Shown: positions 10,061 through 21,300 of the stretch, one piece after another
Layout of the letters: each line of letters starts with the position of its first letter
How positions within the stretch are numbered: the stretch's first letter is position 1
Assembly: GCF_900637195.1 (NCBI RefSeq)
Contig: NZ_LR134356.1
Span: forward strand, 2,108,001 to 2,172,000
Source: Mycolicibacterium aurum
GTDB lineage: Bacteria > Actinomycetota > Actinomycetes > Mycobacteriales > Mycobacteriaceae
DNA length: 64,000 nt
Direction: 5' to 3'
Made by a program: the position numbers and the translations under genes
The notes under the pieces: generated by a model
The model's input: only the letters and a program-made list of their open reading frames with translations
Database searches by the model: none
What the model was told of the DNA's origin: nothing

Positions 10061-10477
10061 GTGACCGAACTATGGGTGGAGCGCACGGGAGTGCGTCGCT
10101 ATACGGGCCGCAGCACGCGCGGCGCCGAGGTGTTGGTGGGTTCTGAGGACGTCGAAGGCGTCTTCACGCCGGGCGAGCTGATGAAGATCGCGCTGGCTGC
10201 GTGTAGCGGTCTGAGCAGTGACCAGCCGCTGCGCCGGCGTCTCGGTGACGGCTATGAGGCGACGATCCGGGTATCCGGAGACGCCGATCGCGACCAGGAG
10301 CGCTACCCGCTGCTCGCAGAGGTCCTCGAGGTGGATCTGTCGGGGCTCGGCGACGAGGAGAAGGCCCGCTTGCTCACGGTGGTGGAGCGCGCCATAGATC
10401 AGGTGTGCACAGTGGGGCGCACGTTAAAAACCGGTACTGAAGTGACGTTTGAGGTGAAACAGCTTGGGGGCAAGTGA
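10061..10477 (+). CDS. OsmC/Ohr family protein
   Basis: 138-residue OsmC-fold protein matching Rv2923c. The helix-start motif with one Cys ([16 protein letters not shown]) corresponds to the peroxidatic Cys region of the family. A second Cys ([10 protein letters not shown]) is near the C-terminus. Two such cysteines suggest thiol-dependent reduction of organic hydroperoxides. GTG start. The 3' end overlaps acyP by 14 bases. Confidence 0.85.
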   Translation: MTELWVERTGVRRYTGRSTRGAEVLVGSEDVEGVFTPGELMKIALAACSGLSSDQPLRRRLGDGYEATIRVSGDADRDQERYPLLAEVLEVDLSGLGDEEKARLLTVVERAIDQVCTVGRTLKTGTEVTFEVKQLGGK

Positions 10478-10745
10478 CGTCCGGCTCACCGCCTGGGTGC
10501 ACGGGCACGTGCAGGGCGTGGGTTTCCGCTGGTGGACGCGGTCGCGGGCGCTGGAACTGGGGCTGACGGGCTACGCCGCCAACAAGCCCGACGGCCGCGT
10601 GCAGGTGGTCGCCCAGGGGCCGCGGGACGCCTGCGAACGCCTGCTTGACCTGCTCAAAGGGGCCGACACGCCGGGTCAGGTCGACAAGGTGATCGTCGAC
10701 TGGTCCGAACCCGCCGACGCGATCACCGGCTTCACCGAGCGCTGA
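10464..10745 (+). CDS. acyP: Acylphosphatase
   Basis: Small enzyme (93 residues) that hydrolyses carboxyl-phosphate bonds. The phosphate-binding loop [12 protein letters not shown] contains the catalytic Arg, and the catalytic Asn is in [14 protein letters not shown] at 10464 is the only usable start after an in-frame TGA at 10455-10457. GAGG lies about 9 bases upstream, inside the osmC-like gene. Confidence 0.93.
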   Translation: MGASDVRLTAWVHGHVQGVGFRWWTRSRALELGLTGYAANKPDGRVQVVAQGPRDACERLLDLLKGADTPGQVDKVIVDWSEPADAITGFTER

Positions 10746-10757
10746 GTGTCTCGGCGG

Positions 10758-10763
10758 TAGGGT
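10758..10763 (+). promoter_or_regulatory. -10 hexamer upstream of smc
   Basis: TAGGGT fits TANNNT and lies 8 bases before the smc ATG. No ribosome-binding site is evident, so smc may be made from a leaderless message as well as by readthrough from acyP. Confidence 0.35.
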
Positions 10764-10771
10764 TTGACCCC

Positions 10772-13700
10772 ATGCACTTGAAGAGTCTGACGCTGAAGGG
10801 CTTCAAGTCCTTCGCATCGCCGACGACTCTGCGCTTCGAACCGGGTATCACCTGCGTCGTCGGCCCCAACGGCTCGGGCAAGTCCAACGTGGTCGACGCG
10901 CTCACCTGGGTGATGGGGGAGCAGGGCGCGAAGACGCTGCGCGGCGGCAAGATGGAGGACGTCATCTTCGCGGGCACGTCGTCGCGGGCCCCGCTGGGCC
11001 GCGCCGAGGTGACGCTGACGATCGACAACTCCGACAACGCGCTGCCCATCGAGTACTCCGAGGTGTCGATCACCCGGCGGATGTTCCGCGACGGTGCCGG
11101 CGAATACGAAATCAACGGCAGCAGTTGCCGTTTGATGGACGTGCAGGAACTGCTGAGCGACTCCGGTATCGGACGCGAGATGCACGTCATCGTGGGCCAG
11201 GGCAAGCTCTCGGAGATCCTGGAATCACGGCCCGAGGATCGTCGTGCGTTCATCGAGGAGGCCGCAGGCGTCCTCAAGCACCGCAAACGCAAGGAAAAGG
11301 CCGTTCGCAAGCTGGACTCGATGTCGGCCAATCTCGCCCGGCTGACCGACCTGACGACAGAACTGCGCCGCCAACTCAAACCGCTTGGCAGGCAGGCCGA
11401 GATGGCCCGTCGGGCGCAGACCATCCAGGCAGACCTGCGCGATGCCCGGCTGCGGCTGGCCGCCGACGACCTGGTCACCCGCAAGGCGGAGTTCGACGAC
11501 ACCAACCAGGCCGAGACGACGCTGCGCCGCGAACACGACGAACTCAGCGGCAGGCTCGAGGTTCGCTCGGCCGAGCTCGACGCTCACGAGAGCGCGGTCG
11601 AGGAGCTCAACGAGCGTGCCGAGACCGCCCAGCAGCGCTGGTTCCGGCTCTCGGCTCTGGCGGAGCGGGTCAGCGCCACAGTGCGCATCGCCAGCGAGCG
11701 TGCCCAGCATCTCGATGCCGAGCCGGACTTCTCCGCCGGACCCGACCCCGAGGAGCTGGAGGCCCAGGCCGACGAGGTCGCCGAGCAGGAACGGCACCTG
11801 CTGGAGGAGCTCGCCGAATCTCAGGCCCGGCTGGAGTCCGCCCGCGCCGAACTGTCCGAGCGCGAGAGTGTGGCCGCTGAGGCCGAGCGGGCGCACATGG
11901 CTGCAGCACGTGCCGAGGCGGACCGGCGCGAGGGCCTGGCCCGCCTCTCGGGCCAGGTGGACACCATGCGCACCCGGGTGGAGTCGGTGGACGAGACGGT
12001 CGCGCGCCTGACCGCGAGCATCGACGAGGCCGCAGCGCGTGCCCAGCAGACCCAGTCCGAGTTCGAGATGGTGCAGAGCCGGGTCGGCGAGCTCGATGCC
12101 GGCGAGGTCGGCCTCGACGAGCACCATGACCGCACCGTCAGCGCGTTGCGGCTGGCCGACGAACGGGTGTCCGAGCTGCAGGCCGCCGAGCGTGCCGCCG
12201 AACGTCAGGTGGCATCGCTGCAAGCCCGGATCGACGCGCTGTCGGTGGGCCTGGAGCGCAAGGACGGCGCCGCCTGGCTGCAGGAACACCGGAGCGGCAC
12301 CGGACTTTTCGGCACTGTGGCCAATCTGGTCAAAGTGCGCACCGGCTATGAGGCGGCGGTGGCCGCGGTGCTGGGGGCCGCTGCCGATGCACTTGCCGCC
12401 GAGGACTTCGGCGCCGCGCGCGCCGCGATGGCCGCTCTCAAGGAGTCCGACGCCGGTCGCGCCGCGATCGTGCTCGGCGACTGGCCGGCGCAGACCCCGG
12501 TGACCGGCCAGCTGCCCGCAGACGCCGTGTGGGCCGTGGATCTGGTGGAGCCGGCTGAGCGTGTCCGGGGCGCCGTCACTGCCATGCTGGCCGGTGTGGC
12601 TGTGGTGGCCGACCTCGCCACGGCCCTGGAACTTGTTGCGGCACAACCTGTTTTGCGCGCAGTCACCACCGACGGTGACCTGGTCGGAGCAGGGTGGGTG
12701 AGCGGCGGATCCGATCGCAAGCCCAGCACGCTGGAGATCGCGTCGGCGGTGGACAAGGCGCGTAGCGAACTGGTCGAGGCGGAACGGCAGACCGGTGAAC
12801 TCGGCGCGGCGCTGTCCGGTGCGCTGGCCGAGCAGTCGGCCAGGCAGGACGCCGCAGAGCAGGCCCTGGCCGCGCTGAACGAATCCGATGCCGCCATCGC
12901 CGCGATCTACGAGCAGCTCGGCCGGCTCGGCCAGGACGCCCGTGCGGCCGACGACGAATGGCAGCGTCTGATCAAGCAGCGCGACGAGCTGGAGGCCGGT
13001 CGCAACCGCACCGTCGCAGAGCTCGCGGAGCTGGAACTGCGGCTCAGTAACGCCCAGCACGAGCCGATGTTCGACGCGGAGCCCGTCGATCGAACCGAAT
13101 CGACGGCTGCCGCCGAGGCAGCCCGCTCGGCCGAGGTGGAAGCGCGGCTGGCCGTGCGCACCGCCGAGGAGCGCGCCAATGCCGTTCGTGGGCGCGCGGA
13201 TTCATTGCGCCGCGCCGCTAACAACGAGCGCGAGGCACGCGCCAGGGCGCAACGGGCACGCGAGGTTCGCGTGCAGGCCGCCGCGGTGGCCGCCGCGGTC
13301 GCCGAGTCCGGCAGGCTGGTAGCGGCGCGGCTGAGCCAGGCGGTGACGGTGGCGTCGCGGGTGCGCGACGAGGTGGCCGCCGAGCGTCAGGTGCGCGCGA
13401 GCGCCTTGGCCAAGGCGCGCGAAGAGGTCGGCGAGCTGTCCACCAGGATCGCCGCCCTCACCGACTCACTCCACCGCGACGAAGTGGCCAAAGCGCAAGC
13501 TGCCCTGCGCATCGAGCAGCTCGAACAGCAGGTGCTCGAGCAGTTCGGGATGGCCGTTGCCGACCTGGTGGCCGAGTACGGACCCGAGGTCGGGTTGCCG
13601 CCGTCGGAGCTGGAGATGGCCGAGTACGAGCAGGCCCGCGAGCGCGGCGAGCAGGTGACCGCGCCCGCACCGATGCCGTTCGATCGGCCCACACAGGAGC

Positions 13701-14356
13701 GCAGGGCCAAGCGCGCCGAGCGTGAGCTCGGCGAGCTGGGGCGGGTCAATCCTCTTGCGCTGGAAGAGTTCGCCGCGCTGGAGGAGCGATACAACTTCCT
13801 GTCGACGCAGCTGGAGGACGTCAAGGCCGCCCGCAAGGACCTCCTGGACGTCATCGCCGACGTCGACTCCCGCATCCTGCAGGTGTTCACCGAGGCCTAC
13901 GCCGACGTCGAGCGCGAGTTCACCCAGGTGTTCGCCACGCTGTTCCCCGGCGGTGAGGGCAGGCTCCTGCTGACCAACCCGGACGACATGCTGACCACCG
14001 GCATCGAGGTCGAGGCGCGCCCGCCGGGCAAGAAGATCAAGCGGCTGTCGCTGCTGTCCGGCGGCGAGAAGTCGCTGACCGCGGTGGCGATGCTGGTGGC
14101 GATCTTCCGGGCCCGACCGTCGCCGTTCTACGTCATGGACGAGGTCGAGGCCGCGCTCGACGACGTCAACCTGCGCCGCCTGATCAGCCTGTTCGAGCAG
14201 CTGCGGGAGGTCTCGCAGCTGATCGTGATCACGCACCAGAAGCCGACGATGGAAATCGCCGATGCCCTGTACGGCGTCACGATGCGCGGTGATGGCATCA
14301 CCACCGTGATCTCGCAGCGGATGCGGGGCCAGGAGCTGGTCGCCAGTCCGTCCTGA
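10772..14356 (+). CDS. smc: Chromosome partition protein SMC
   Basis: 1194-residue ATPase that folds and segregates the chromosome as part of the SMC-ScpAB complex. The N-terminal Walker A is [14 protein letters not shown]. Two long coiled-coil arms (Ala/Glu/Arg-rich) flank a hinge around residues 500-680. The C-terminal head has the ABC signature [16 protein letters not shown] and Walker [15 protein letters not shown]. Full length and intact. Confidence 0.97.
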   Translation: MHLKSLTLKGFKSFASPTTLRFEPGITCVVGPNGSGKSNVVDALTWVMGEQGAKTLRGGKMEDVIFAGTSSRAPLGRAEVTLTIDNSDNALPIEYSEVSITRRMFRDGAGEYEINGSSCRLMDVQELLSDSGIGREMHVIVGQGKLSEILESRPEDRRAFIEEAAGVLKHRKRKEKAVRKLDSMSANLARLTDLTTELRRQLKPLGRQAEMARRAQTIQADLRDARLRLAADDLVTRKAEFDDTNQAETTLRREHDELSGRLEVRSAELDAHESAVEELNERAETAQQRWFRLSALAERVSATVRIASERAQHLDAEPDFSAGPDPEELEAQADEVAEQERHLLEELAESQARLESARAELSERESVAAEAERAHMAAARAEADRREGLARLSGQVDTMRTRVESVDETVARLTASIDEAAARAQQTQSEFEMVQSRVGELDAGEVGLDEHHDRTVSALRLADERVSELQAAERAAERQVASLQARIDALSVGLERKDGAAWLQEHRSGTGLFGTVANLVKVRTGYEAAVAAVLGAAADALAAEDFGAARAAMAALKESDAGRAAIVLGDWPAQTPVTGQLPADAVWAVDLVEPAERVRGAVTAMLAGVAVVADLATALELVAAQPVLRAVTTDGDLVGAGWVSGGSDRKPSTLEIASAVDKARSELVEAERQTGELGAALSGALAEQSARQDAAEQALAALNESDAAIAAIYEQLGRLGQDARAADDEWQRLIKQRDELEAGRNRTVAELAELELRLSNAQHEPMFDAEPVDRTESTAAAEAARSAEVEARLAVRTAEERANAVRGRADSLRRAANNEREARARAQRAREVRVQAAAVAAAVAESGRLVAARLSQAVTVASRVRDEVAAERQVRASALAKAREEVGELSTRIAALTDSLHRDEVAKAQAALRIEQLEQQVLEQFGMAVADLVAEYGPEVGLPPSELEMAEYEQARERGEQVTAPAPMPFDRPTQERRAKRAERELGELGRVNPLALEEFAALEERYNFLSTQLEDVKAARKDLLDVIADVDSRILQVFTEAYADVEREFTQVFATLFPGGEGRLLLTNPDDMLTTGIEVEARPPGKKIKRLSLLSGGEKSLTAVAMLVAIFRARPSPFYVMDEVEAALDDVNLRRLISLFEQLREVSQLIVITHQKPTMEIADALYGVTMRGDGITTVISQRMRGQELVASPS

Positions 14357-14378
14357 GTCGATGTCCGCGGACTCGGAC

Positions 14379-15407
14379 TCAGTGCAGCTCGGCGACGCAG
14401 AGGTTGCGCAGCGCCGTCAGGTCGGGTGCACCGCAGCCGTGCAGGCACACCAGCAGTTCGTCGATGAATGGCTGCAGCCAATCCACAACGGCGGCAGCCG
14501 ATTCGATCGCCGGAGCGAGCAGTGGCCGCGCGATGGCGACCACCTCGGCGCCCATCGCGAGCGCCTTGGCGGCGTCCATGCCGGTGCGGATGCCGCCCGA
14601 GGCGACCAGCGGGACCTCGGGCAGCAGTTGCCGCACCTCGGTGAGTGCCTGTGCGGTGGGGATGCCCCACTCGGCGAGTGCCGGGTAGCGGGCCTCGCCA
14701 TAGCGGACGAACTGTTCGACGCGGGCCCACGAGGTGCCGCCCGCACCGGCGACGTCGATCGCGGCGACCGGGCAATCGGCGAGTTCGGCGGCTGCGGCGG
14801 TGCCGATGCCATGGCCGACCTCTTTGAGCATGACCGGATGGCCGAGCGACCCCGCGACGGCGCGCAGTCGCTGAATCGACCCGGAGAAATCGGTGTCGCC
14901 ATTGTGCTGCATGGCTTCCTGAAGCGGATTGGTGTGCACCGCAAGGGCGTTGGCGCCCACTCTGTCCAGCGCAGCCGCCAGGCCGGGCACCATCGCCGTC
15001 TGTAGCTGCGCCAGGCCGATGTTGCCGATCAGCAGAATGTCCGGGGCGACGTCACGTACGTCGAAGCTGACGGCGGCAGCGGGGTCGTCGATCATGACCC
15101 GCTGGGAGCCGAGCATCATGCCGAGGCCCAGTTGCTGTGCCGCGCTGGCGAGGTTGCGGTTGATGATGCCGGACAGCTGCGCGCCACCGGTCATCGCTCC
15201 GATCAGCACCGGCGCCCGCAGCGGCGACCCCAGAAATTCGGTACCGAGGTCGACGGTGTCCAGGTTGGTCTGCGTCAGCGCGTTGTAGGGCAGCCGATAG
15301 CGCTCAAGGCCGGTGGTCACGGTCTGGTAGTCGACCGCCTCGGTGAGACAGACATCGATGTGGCGCCGCTTGCGGTGCGCCACGGCAGACACGGGGTCAC
15401 GCGTCAC
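14379..15407 (-). CDS. fni: Isopentenyl-diphosphate delta-isomerase, type 2 (FMN-dependent)
   Basis: Interconverts IPP and DMAPP using FMN and NAD(P)H. Visible family motifs are RKRRHIDV at the N-terminus, the flavin-site stretch [21 protein letters not shown] followed by QHNGDTDF, and a C-terminal [19 protein letters not shown] phosphate-binding loop. 342 residues, GTG start. It is inserted between smc and ftsY on the opposite strand, a place where M. tuberculosis has no gene. Mycobacteria make IPP by the MEP pathway, so this enzyme balances the two isomers. Confidence 0.9.
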   Translation of the reverse strand: MTRDPVSAVAHRKRRHIDVCLTEAVDYQTVTTGLERYRLPYNALTQTNLDTVDLGTEFLGSPLRAPVLIGAMTGGAQLSGIINRNLASAAQQLGLGMMLGSQRVMIDDPAAAVSFDVRDVAPDILLIGNIGLAQLQTAMVPGLAAALDRVGANALAVHTNPLQEAMQHNGDTDFSGSIQRLRAVAGSLGHPVMLKEVGHGIGTAAAAELADCPVAAIDVAGAGGTSWARVEQFVRYGEARYPALAEWGIPTAQALTEVRQLLPEVPLVASGGIRTGMDAAKALAMGAEVVAIARPLLAPAIESAAAVVDWLQPFIDELLVCLHGCGAPDLTALRNLCVAELH

Positions 15408-15413
15408 GGGTCA

Positions 15414-15435
15414 GGTGCCCTGAGACAATGGCACC
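15414..15435. promoter_or_regulatory. Inverted repeat in the 28-base fni-ftsY divergent spacer, with ftsY -10
   Basis: GGTGCC (15414-15419) and GGCACC (15430-15435) form an inverted repeat with a 10-base spacer, filling most of the gap between the two divergent genes. GACAAT at 15424-15429, 6 bases before the ftsY GTG, has the A2 and T6 of a mycobacterial -10 and would give a leaderless ftsY mRNA. A protein bound here could govern both genes. Confidence 0.35.
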
Positions 15436-16812
15436 GTGACGGAAACTATCGGACCTGGTCTGTGGATCGCGATCGCGGTCATCGCTGCTCTGCTGCTGAT
15501 AGTCGCGCTCGTGGTCGGCCTCGTGCGGTACCGCCGCCGCCGGATCAGGCTGTCGGCTCCGGACACTGCCACTCCCATCGATCGCTCGGGCGGGTATACC
15601 GCCACGTCGGGCATCTCTTTCACGCAGGCCACGGCGCCGGAACGCCTGGACACCAGCGGCCTGCCCGCCGTGGGCGATGATGCCACCATCCCGCGGGACG
15701 CGCCGAAGCGCCCCATCGCCGATGTCACGCTGCCGGAACCCCCGGTGGCGACCCCCGAGCCCCCGGTCGCCATCCCCGAGCCGCCGGTCGCCGAACCCGC
15801 GCCGCCGGCTGCCGAACCCGAAGCGCCGGTGGCGACCCCTGAGCCGGCCACAGAGGTCCCCGACCCACGTGCCCCGGACATCGACTCGATCGCGCCCACC
15901 GAAGGGCGCCTGGACCGCCTGCGCGGTCGCCTCGCCAAATCGCAGAACACCCTCGGCCGCAGCATGCTGGGCCTGCTCGGCGGCGGCGACCTCGACGAGG
16001 ATTCCTGGGAGGAGGTCGAGGACACCCTGCTGATCGCCGACCTCGGCCCCGTCGTGACCCAGTCGGTGGTCGCGTCGTTGCGCACACAGATGGCCAGCAG
16101 CCGCGTCCGGACCGAGGCGGACGCCCGGGCCGTACTGCGGGAGGTGCTGATCTCCGAGCTGCGACCCGACCTGGATCGTTCGATCAGAGCGCTGCCGCAC
16201 GCCGACAAGCCGTCGGTGCTGTTGGTCGTCGGCGTCAACGGCACGGGTAAGACGACGACCGTCGGCAAACTCGCGCGGGTGCTCGTCGCCGACGGACGGC
16301 GCGTCGTCCTCGGCGCGGCGGACACGTTCCGCGCCGCCGCCGCCGACCAGCTCGAGTCCTGGGCCTCCCGGGTCGGTGCCCAGGTGGTGCGCGGTCCCGA
16401 GGGAGCGGATCCCGCATCGGTGGCCTTCGACGCCGTCGACACCGGTATCGCCGCGGGTGCCGACGTCGTCGTCATCGACACAGCCGGCCGTCTGCACACC
16501 AAGACGGGGCTGATGGACGAGTTGGGCAAGGTCAAGCGCGTGGTGGCCAAGCGCGCCGCCGTCGACGAAGTGCTGCTGGTGCTCGACGCGACCATCGGTC
16601 AGAACAGCCTGCCGCAAGCCCGGGTGTTCGCCGAAGTGGTCGACATCACCGGTGTCGTGCTGACCAAACTGGACGGGACGGCCAAGGGCGGCATCGTCTT
16701 CCGCGTGCAACAGGAACTCGGGGTGCCCGTCAAGCTGGTCGGGCTCGGCGAGGGGCCCGACGATCTGGCGCCGTTCGAGCCCGCCGCCTTCGTCGACGCG
16801 CTGCTCGGCTGA
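15436..16812 (+). CDS. ftsY: Signal recognition particle receptor FtsY
   Basis: SRP receptor GTPase that docks ribosome-Ffh complexes at the membrane. It starts with a hydrophobic segment (about residues 8-30), then a Pro/Glu-rich linker with heptapeptide repeats, then the NG domain: GVNGTGKTTTVGKLA (G1), DTFRAAAADQL, DTAGRLHT, TKLDGTAKGG. 458 residues, GTG start. The N-terminal membrane segment is usual for actinobacterial FtsY; E. coli uses an acidic A domain instead. Confidence 0.95.
   Translation: MTETIGPGLWIAIAVIAALLLIVALVVGLVRYRRRRIRLSAPDTATPIDRSGGYTATSGISFTQATAPERLDTSGLPAVGDDATIPRDAPKRPIADVTLPEPPVATPEPPVAIPEPPVAEPAPPAAEPEAPVATPEPATEVPDPRAPDIDSIAPTEGRLDRLRGRLAKSQNTLGRSMLGLLGGGDLDEDSWEEVEDTLLIADLGPVVTQSVVASLRTQMASSRVRTEADARAVLREVLISELRPDLDRSIRALPHADKPSVLLVVGVNGTGKTTTVGKLARVLVADGRRVVLGAADTFRAAAADQLESWASRVGAQVVRGPEGADPASVAFDAVDTGIAAGADVVVIDTAGRLHTKTGLMDELGKVKRVVAKRAAVDEVLLVLDATIGQNSLPQARVFAEVVDITGVVLTKLDGTAKGGIVFRVQQELGVPVKLVGLGEGPDDLAPFEPAAFVDALLG
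15730..15855 (+). repeat. Six-copy 21-base coding repeat in ftsY
   Basis: Six successive 21-base units encode heptapeptides of the pattern x-P-E-P-P-V-A (LPEPPVA, TPEPPVA, IPEPPVA, EPAPPAA, EPEAPVA, TPEPATE). The last three units have diverged. This is a flexible proline-rich linker between the membrane anchor and the GTPase, and a candidate for copy-number variation between strains. Confidence 0.8.
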
Positions 16813-16824
16813 CGATTTCCGGGC

Positions 16825-16855
16825 CGCGAATTTCGCGCAGCGGGCGTGAATTTTT
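16825..16855 (+). terminator. Possible weak terminator after ftsY
   Basis: CGCGA-ATT-TCGCG (16825-16837) is a small perfect hairpin, followed 12 bases on by a run of five T (GAATTTTTG). The stem is short and the T run is not adjacent, so the call is tentative. Confidence 0.25.
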
Positions 16856-16869
16856 GCTGGTCGTCCCTC

Positions 16870-16887
16870 GTGAAACACGAGCGTAAC
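16870..16887 (+). promoter_or_regulatory. Candidate GlnR box 1 upstream of amt
   Basis: GTGAAAC-ACGAGC-GTAAC contains the AC-N9-AC core (16875-16876 and 16886-16887) and resembles the actinobacterial GlnR consensus gTnAC-n6-GnnAC. The amt-glnB-glnD operon is a known GlnR target in mycobacteria, activated when nitrogen is short. Confidence 0.55.
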
Positions 16888-16912
16888 GAGATAGGCGTGC
16901 CCGTTCACATGG

Positions 16913-16932
16913 GTGAAACACAACAGCATCAC
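16913..16932 (+). promoter_or_regulatory. Candidate GlnR box 2 upstream of amt
   Basis: A second AC-N9-AC pair (16920-16921 and 16931-16932) starts with the same GTGAAACAC word as box 1, 43 bases further on. A third GTGAAAC occurs at 16935-16941 without the second half. Paired GlnR sites are common at nitrogen-control promoters. Confidence 0.4.
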
Positions 16933-17008
16933 AGGTGAAACGCTTGCAAAAGAGTCTCTTCGGGAGGCCGATCGTGATCGGCCGTCATCCCAAGGAGGTT
17001 CACACAAA

Positions 17009-18361
17009 GTGCTTTTAGCCTTGCCAGACGAAGCTTTCCTGCCGTTCGGGCCAGATGGCCTGAGCGCCGGGGATACGGCGTGGGTGCTCACGTCCGCCGC
17101 ACTGGTGTTGTTCATGACACCAGGCCTGGCGTTCTTCTACGGCGGTCTGTCCCGCCAGAAGTCCGTCCTCAACATGATGATGATGTCGTTCGGCTCCCTG
17201 GGTGTCGTCAGCGTCATCTACGTGCTGTGGGGTTACTCGATGTCCTTCGCCTCGGCGCATACGGGCGAGAGCGACTTCTTCAGCGTCTTCGACAATCCGA
17301 TCTCTCTCTTCGGGTTGAGCCAGCTGACGGAAGTCCGCGAGATCGACGGCGTCGACACCTTCGTCCTCGGCGGCTTCGGCACGGTGCCTGCCATCGTCTG
17401 GGTGGCCTTCCAGCTGACGTTCGCCGTGATCACCGTCGCGCTGATCAGTGGCGCGGTGGCCGAGCGCATGAAGTTCGGCACCTGGTTGGTGTTCGGCGCG
17501 ATCTGGGTCACCCTGGTGTACTTCCCTCTGTCGCACATGGTTTGGGGCGGCGGTCTGCTGTCGGGCTCGGAGTCGGGCCTTGCGGCCAAGCTCTTCGGCG
17601 TGGATGACGAAGGCGTGGCCAACGTGTCGCCGATCGACTTCGCCGGTGGCACCGTGGTTCACATCAACGCCGGCATGGCCGCACTCGTGCTGGCGATCCT
17701 CCTCGGGAAGCGGGCCGGCTTCGGCAAGACGCCGTACCGCCCCCACAACGTCCCCTTCGTCTTGCTCGGTGCCGCGATCCTGTGGTTCGGCTGGTTCGGC
17801 TTCAACGTCGGCTCCGAGGGCGCTGCGGACATGCTTGCCGGCGCCGTGTGGGTCAACACCACCGCCGCCACTGCGGCCGCGATGCTGGCCTGGTTGCTGG
17901 TGGAACGGATCCGTGACGGGCACGCCACCAGCGTCGGCGCCGCCTCGGGCATCGTCGCCGGTCTGGTCGCGATCACGCCTGCGTGTGGCTCGCTGTCCGC
18001 CATCGGCTCGCTCATCCTCGGTGCGGTCGCAGGCATCCTGTCGGCACTCGCGATCGGGCTGAAGTACAAGTTCGGCTACGACGATTCGCTCGACGTGGTC
18101 GGCGTGCACCTCGTCGCCGGCCTGTGGGGCACCATCGGCATCGGCTTCCTCGCGACCGAAACCGGCCTCTTCTACGGCGGTGGTATTCAGCAGTTGGTGG
18201 TCCAGGCTGTCATCGCACTGGTGGCCGTCGTGTTCACTGCAATCATGACCGTCATCATCGCGTTCATCGTCAAGCCCTTGGGTTGGCGGGTGTCTCAGGA
18301 GGACGAAGACACTGGTATCGATGAAACCGAACACGCCGAAACGGCTTACGAGCTCGCCTGA
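17009..18361 (+). CDS. amt: Ammonium transporter Amt
   Basis: Ammonium channel of 450 residues with about eleven transmembrane segments. The twin pore histidines lie in GTVVHINAGMAALV and VVGVHLVAGLWGT. Start is the GTG at 17009, because AAGGAGG sits 8-9 bases upstream; the frame stays open 96 bases further but those bases contain promoter boxes. The C-terminal cytoplasmic tail is acidic (EDEDTGIDETE). glnB follows at 33 bases; PII normally blocks this channel. Confidence 0.94.
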   Translation: MLLALPDEAFLPFGPDGLSAGDTAWVLTSAALVLFMTPGLAFFYGGLSRQKSVLNMMMMSFGSLGVVSVIYVLWGYSMSFASAHTGESDFFSVFDNPISLFGLSQLTEVREIDGVDTFVLGGFGTVPAIVWVAFQLTFAVITVALISGAVAERMKFGTWLVFGAIWVTLVYFPLSHMVWGGGLLSGSESGLAAKLFGVDDEGVANVSPIDFAGGTVVHINAGMAALVLAILLGKRAGFGKTPYRPHNVPFVLLGAAILWFGWFGFNVGSEGAADMLAGAVWVNTTAATAAAMLAWLLVERIRDGHATSVGAASGIVAGLVAITPACGSLSAIGSLILGAVAGILSALAIGLKYKFGYDDSLDVVGVHLVAGLWGTIGIGFLATETGLFYGGGIQQLVVQAVIALVAVVFTAIMTVIIAFIVKPLGWRVSQEDEDTGIDETEHAETAYELA

Positions 18362-18733
<372 letters not shown>

Positions 18734-18813
18734 TCAGTATCGTGGAATGAGAAGTCGTCTCCCGGCAGTTAGGCCGTGTGAGTGCTGATCGTCAAGTGCC
18801 GGGAGGACAACTC

Positions 18814-21291
18814 ATGAAAGAGCAGAAACCACGACCCGCCGCCGGCGCTCCCCGTTGGGAGCGTCCGGCGGCGGGGTCTTTGCGCCCGGCAACGGATCTC
18901 GTGGCGGCGGCGGAGCAGTTGCTCGCCGGCAGTACCCGCCAGCTCGATTCGGCCGCTCTCCGCGACGCGCTGCTGGACCTCTACGATTTCTGGCTCACCA
19001 CCAAGGCAACCGAGATCGGCATCACCGCCACGAGTGGCTTCGCGATCGTCGCCACCGGAGGGCTCGGCCGGGGCGAGCTGCTGCCGTACTCCGACCTCGA
19101 TCTGATGCTGTTGCACGACAACATGCCCACCGAGGACGTCGCCGAGGTGGCCGAGCTGTTGTGGTATCCGTTGTGGGACGCCAATATTCGTCTCGACCAC
19201 AGCGTCCGAACGGTTCCGGAGGCGCTGCGGGTCGCCGGGGAGGACATGTCGGCGGGTCTGGCCATGCTGGAGGCGCGCCACATCGCCGGCGACGCTGACC
19301 TGTCGTCGCTGCTGATCGGCGGTGCACGCCGCCAGTGGCGCACGGGGATCGCCTCTCGTTTCGACGAGCTGGTCGAGCACACCCGTTCCCGTTGGCAGCG
19401 CAGCGGTCAGATCGCCCACCGCGCCGAGCCTGACCTCAAGTGTGGCCGCGGTGGGCTACGCGATGTCCAGCTTCTCAACGCGCTGGCCATCGCGCAGCTG
19501 GCGGACGTGTATCCCAGCAGGTCGCTGGCCTCACCCACCGAAACCCTTGGTGAAGCTCATCTTTCGCTGCTCAACGTCCGCACCGAGCTGCACCGGGTGG
19601 CCGGGCGAGGCCGCGAGCTGCTGCTGGCCCAGCACGCTGACGAGATCGGCGCCTCCCTGCGCATCGGCGACCGATTCGACCTGGCCCGCATGCTGTCCGA
19701 CGCAGCGCGCACCGTCAGCTACTACGTCGACGCAGGTATCCGAACGGCGGCAAATGCGTTGCCGCGCCGCGGCCTTGCCGCACTCCGGCGGCCGGTGCGC
19801 CGCCCGCTCGACGAAGGCGTCATCGAGTTCGCCGGCGAGGTCATCCTGGCCCGCGACGCGCGACCCGAACGTGACCCCGGCCTGATCCTGCGCGTCGCCG
19901 CCGCGTCCGCGACCACCGGTCTGCCGATGGCGGGGTCGACGTTGAGCAGGCTGGTCGAAGCCGCCCCCGAGCTGCGCACACCGTGGCCGAGGCAGGCGCT
20001 CAAGGATCTGCTCGTGATGCTGGCGGCCGGTCCGCCCGCAGTCGGGACCGTCGAGGCTCTCGACCGCACCGGGCTGTGGGGCAGGCTCTTCCCCGAGTGG
20101 GGCGCGGTGCGCGACCTGCCCCCGCGCGATGTGGTGCACATCTGGACGGTGGACCGCCACCTCGTCGAAACAGTTTCCCGGGCAAGTGCTTTCACCACCA
20201 GGGTGTCCCGCCCCGATCTTCTGGTCCTCGGCGCGCTCGTGCACGACATCGGGAAGGGTCGCGGCGGTGACCACAGCGTCATCGGCGCCGAACTGGCCCA
20301 TCAGATCGGCAACCGGCTGGGCCTGTGGCCCTCCGACATCGCCATCCTCGCCAAGGTCGTGCGGCATCACCTGCTGCTGCCACACACCGCCACCCGACGG
20401 GATCTGCAGGACCCTGCGACCATCGACGCGGTGGTCGAGGCCCTCGAGGGTGACCTGGTCGTCCTTGAGCTGCTGCAGGTTCTGGCCGAAGCCGACTCGC
20501 TGGCCACCGGACCGGGCGTGTGGGGCGACTGGAAGGCGTCGCTGATCGGTGAGCTGGTCCGCCGTTGCCGGCTGGTCATGTCGGGTGAGGCGCTACCGCA
20601 GCCGGATCCTGTTGATCCCCGCTTCATCTCGCTCGCGGCAAGCACACGGGTGCACGTCGAGCTGGCACCCGCGGACACCCCGCACATCTATCAGGTCACG
20701 ATGATCGCGCCCGACAGCCGAGGTGTGCTCTCGAAAGCCGCAGGCGTGCTTGCGCTGAACTCACTGCGGGTGCATTCGGCATCGGTCAACGGACACGGCG
20801 GCGCGGCCATCAACAGCTTTGTCGTGTCGCCCCACTTCGGTTCGCCCCCGGCGGCCGAGCTCCTGCGCCAGCAGCTGATCCTGGCGATCGACGGTGAACT
20901 GGACGTGATGGCGGCGCTGGAGAAGAAGGAATCCGAGGCCGCGACAACCGGGCGCGCCGGTGAGATTCGCGCCGCGGTACCCATCAATGCGCCCGCTGCT
21001 CCGCCCCGGGTGCTGTGGCACGACGGGTCGGCCACCGGGCATGTGGTCGCCGAGATCCGGGCCACCGACCGCGCCGGGCTGCTGGCGGTGCTCACCGGTG
21101 TGTTCGAACGCGCGGGGGTCGACATCGCGTGGGCGAAGGTCACCACCCTGGGTTCCTCGGTGGTCGACGCGTTCGGAATCGTGCTGCCCGCCGATGACGG
21201 CACCGTCCGGCGGGAGCTGGAACGTCAGCTGTTCGCGGTCCTGCCGGCTCCGCCACCACCGGTCAAGCAGGTCCGCGACGAGGCGAGCTGA
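18814..21291 (+). CDS. glnD: PII nucleotidyltransferase GlnD
   Basis: Modifies and de-modifies PII according to nitrogen status. Order of domains: nucleotidyltransferase with [19 protein letters not shown] phosphohydrolase with [14 protein letters not shown] and VRHH; two C-terminal ACT domains ([14 protein letters not shown] and [14 protein letters not shown]) that sense glutamine. The ATG at 18814 is chosen because GGGAGG lies 7 bases upstream; a GTG at 18778 would add 12 residues. 825 residues. In actinobacteria the reaction is adenylylation, not uridylylation. Confidence 0.94.
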   Translation: MKEQKPRPAAGAPRWERPAAGSLRPATDLVAAAEQLLAGSTRQLDSAALRDALLDLYDFWLTTKATEIGITATSGFAIVATGGLGRGELLPYSDLDLMLLHDNMPTEDVAEVAELLWYPLWDANIRLDHSVRTVPEALRVAGEDMSAGLAMLEARHIAGDADLSSLLIGGARRQWRTGIASRFDELVEHTRSRWQRSGQIAHRAEPDLKCGRGGLRDVQLLNALAIAQLADVYPSRSLASPTETLGEAHLSLLNVRTELHRVAGRGRELLLAQHADEIGASLRIGDRFDLARMLSDAARTVSYYVDAGIRTAANALPRRGLAALRRPVRRPLDEGVIEFAGEVILARDARPERDPGLILRVAAASATTGLPMAGSTLSRLVEAAPELRTPWPRQALKDLLVMLAAGPPAVGTVEALDRTGLWGRLFPEWGAVRDLPPRDVVHIWTVDRHLVETVSRASAFTTRVSRPDLLVLGALVHDIGKGRGGDHSVIGAELAHQIGNRLGLWPSDIAILAKVVRHHLLLPHTATRRDLQDPATIDAVVEALEGDLVVLELLQVLAEADSLATGPGVWGDWKASLIGELVRRCRLVMSGEALPQPDPVDPRFISLAASTRVHVELAPADTPHIYQVTMIAPDSRGVLSKAAGVLALNSLRVHSASVNGHGGAAINSFVVSPHFGSPPAAELLRQQLILAIDGELDVMAALEKKESEAATTGRAGEIRAAVPINAPAAPPRVLWHDGSATGHVVAEIRATDRAGLLAVLTGVFERAGVDIAWAKVTTLGSSVVDAFGIVLPADDGTVRRELERQLFAVLPAPPPPVKQVRDEAS

Positions 21292-21300
21292 CCCGTCGGG

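Noticed and set aside
16913-17008. N-terminal extension of Amt from the GTG at 16913
   Set aside because: AAGGAGG is correctly spaced for GTG 17009, and the extension is not hydrophobic, overlaps GlnR-like boxes and has no counterpart in Amt proteins.
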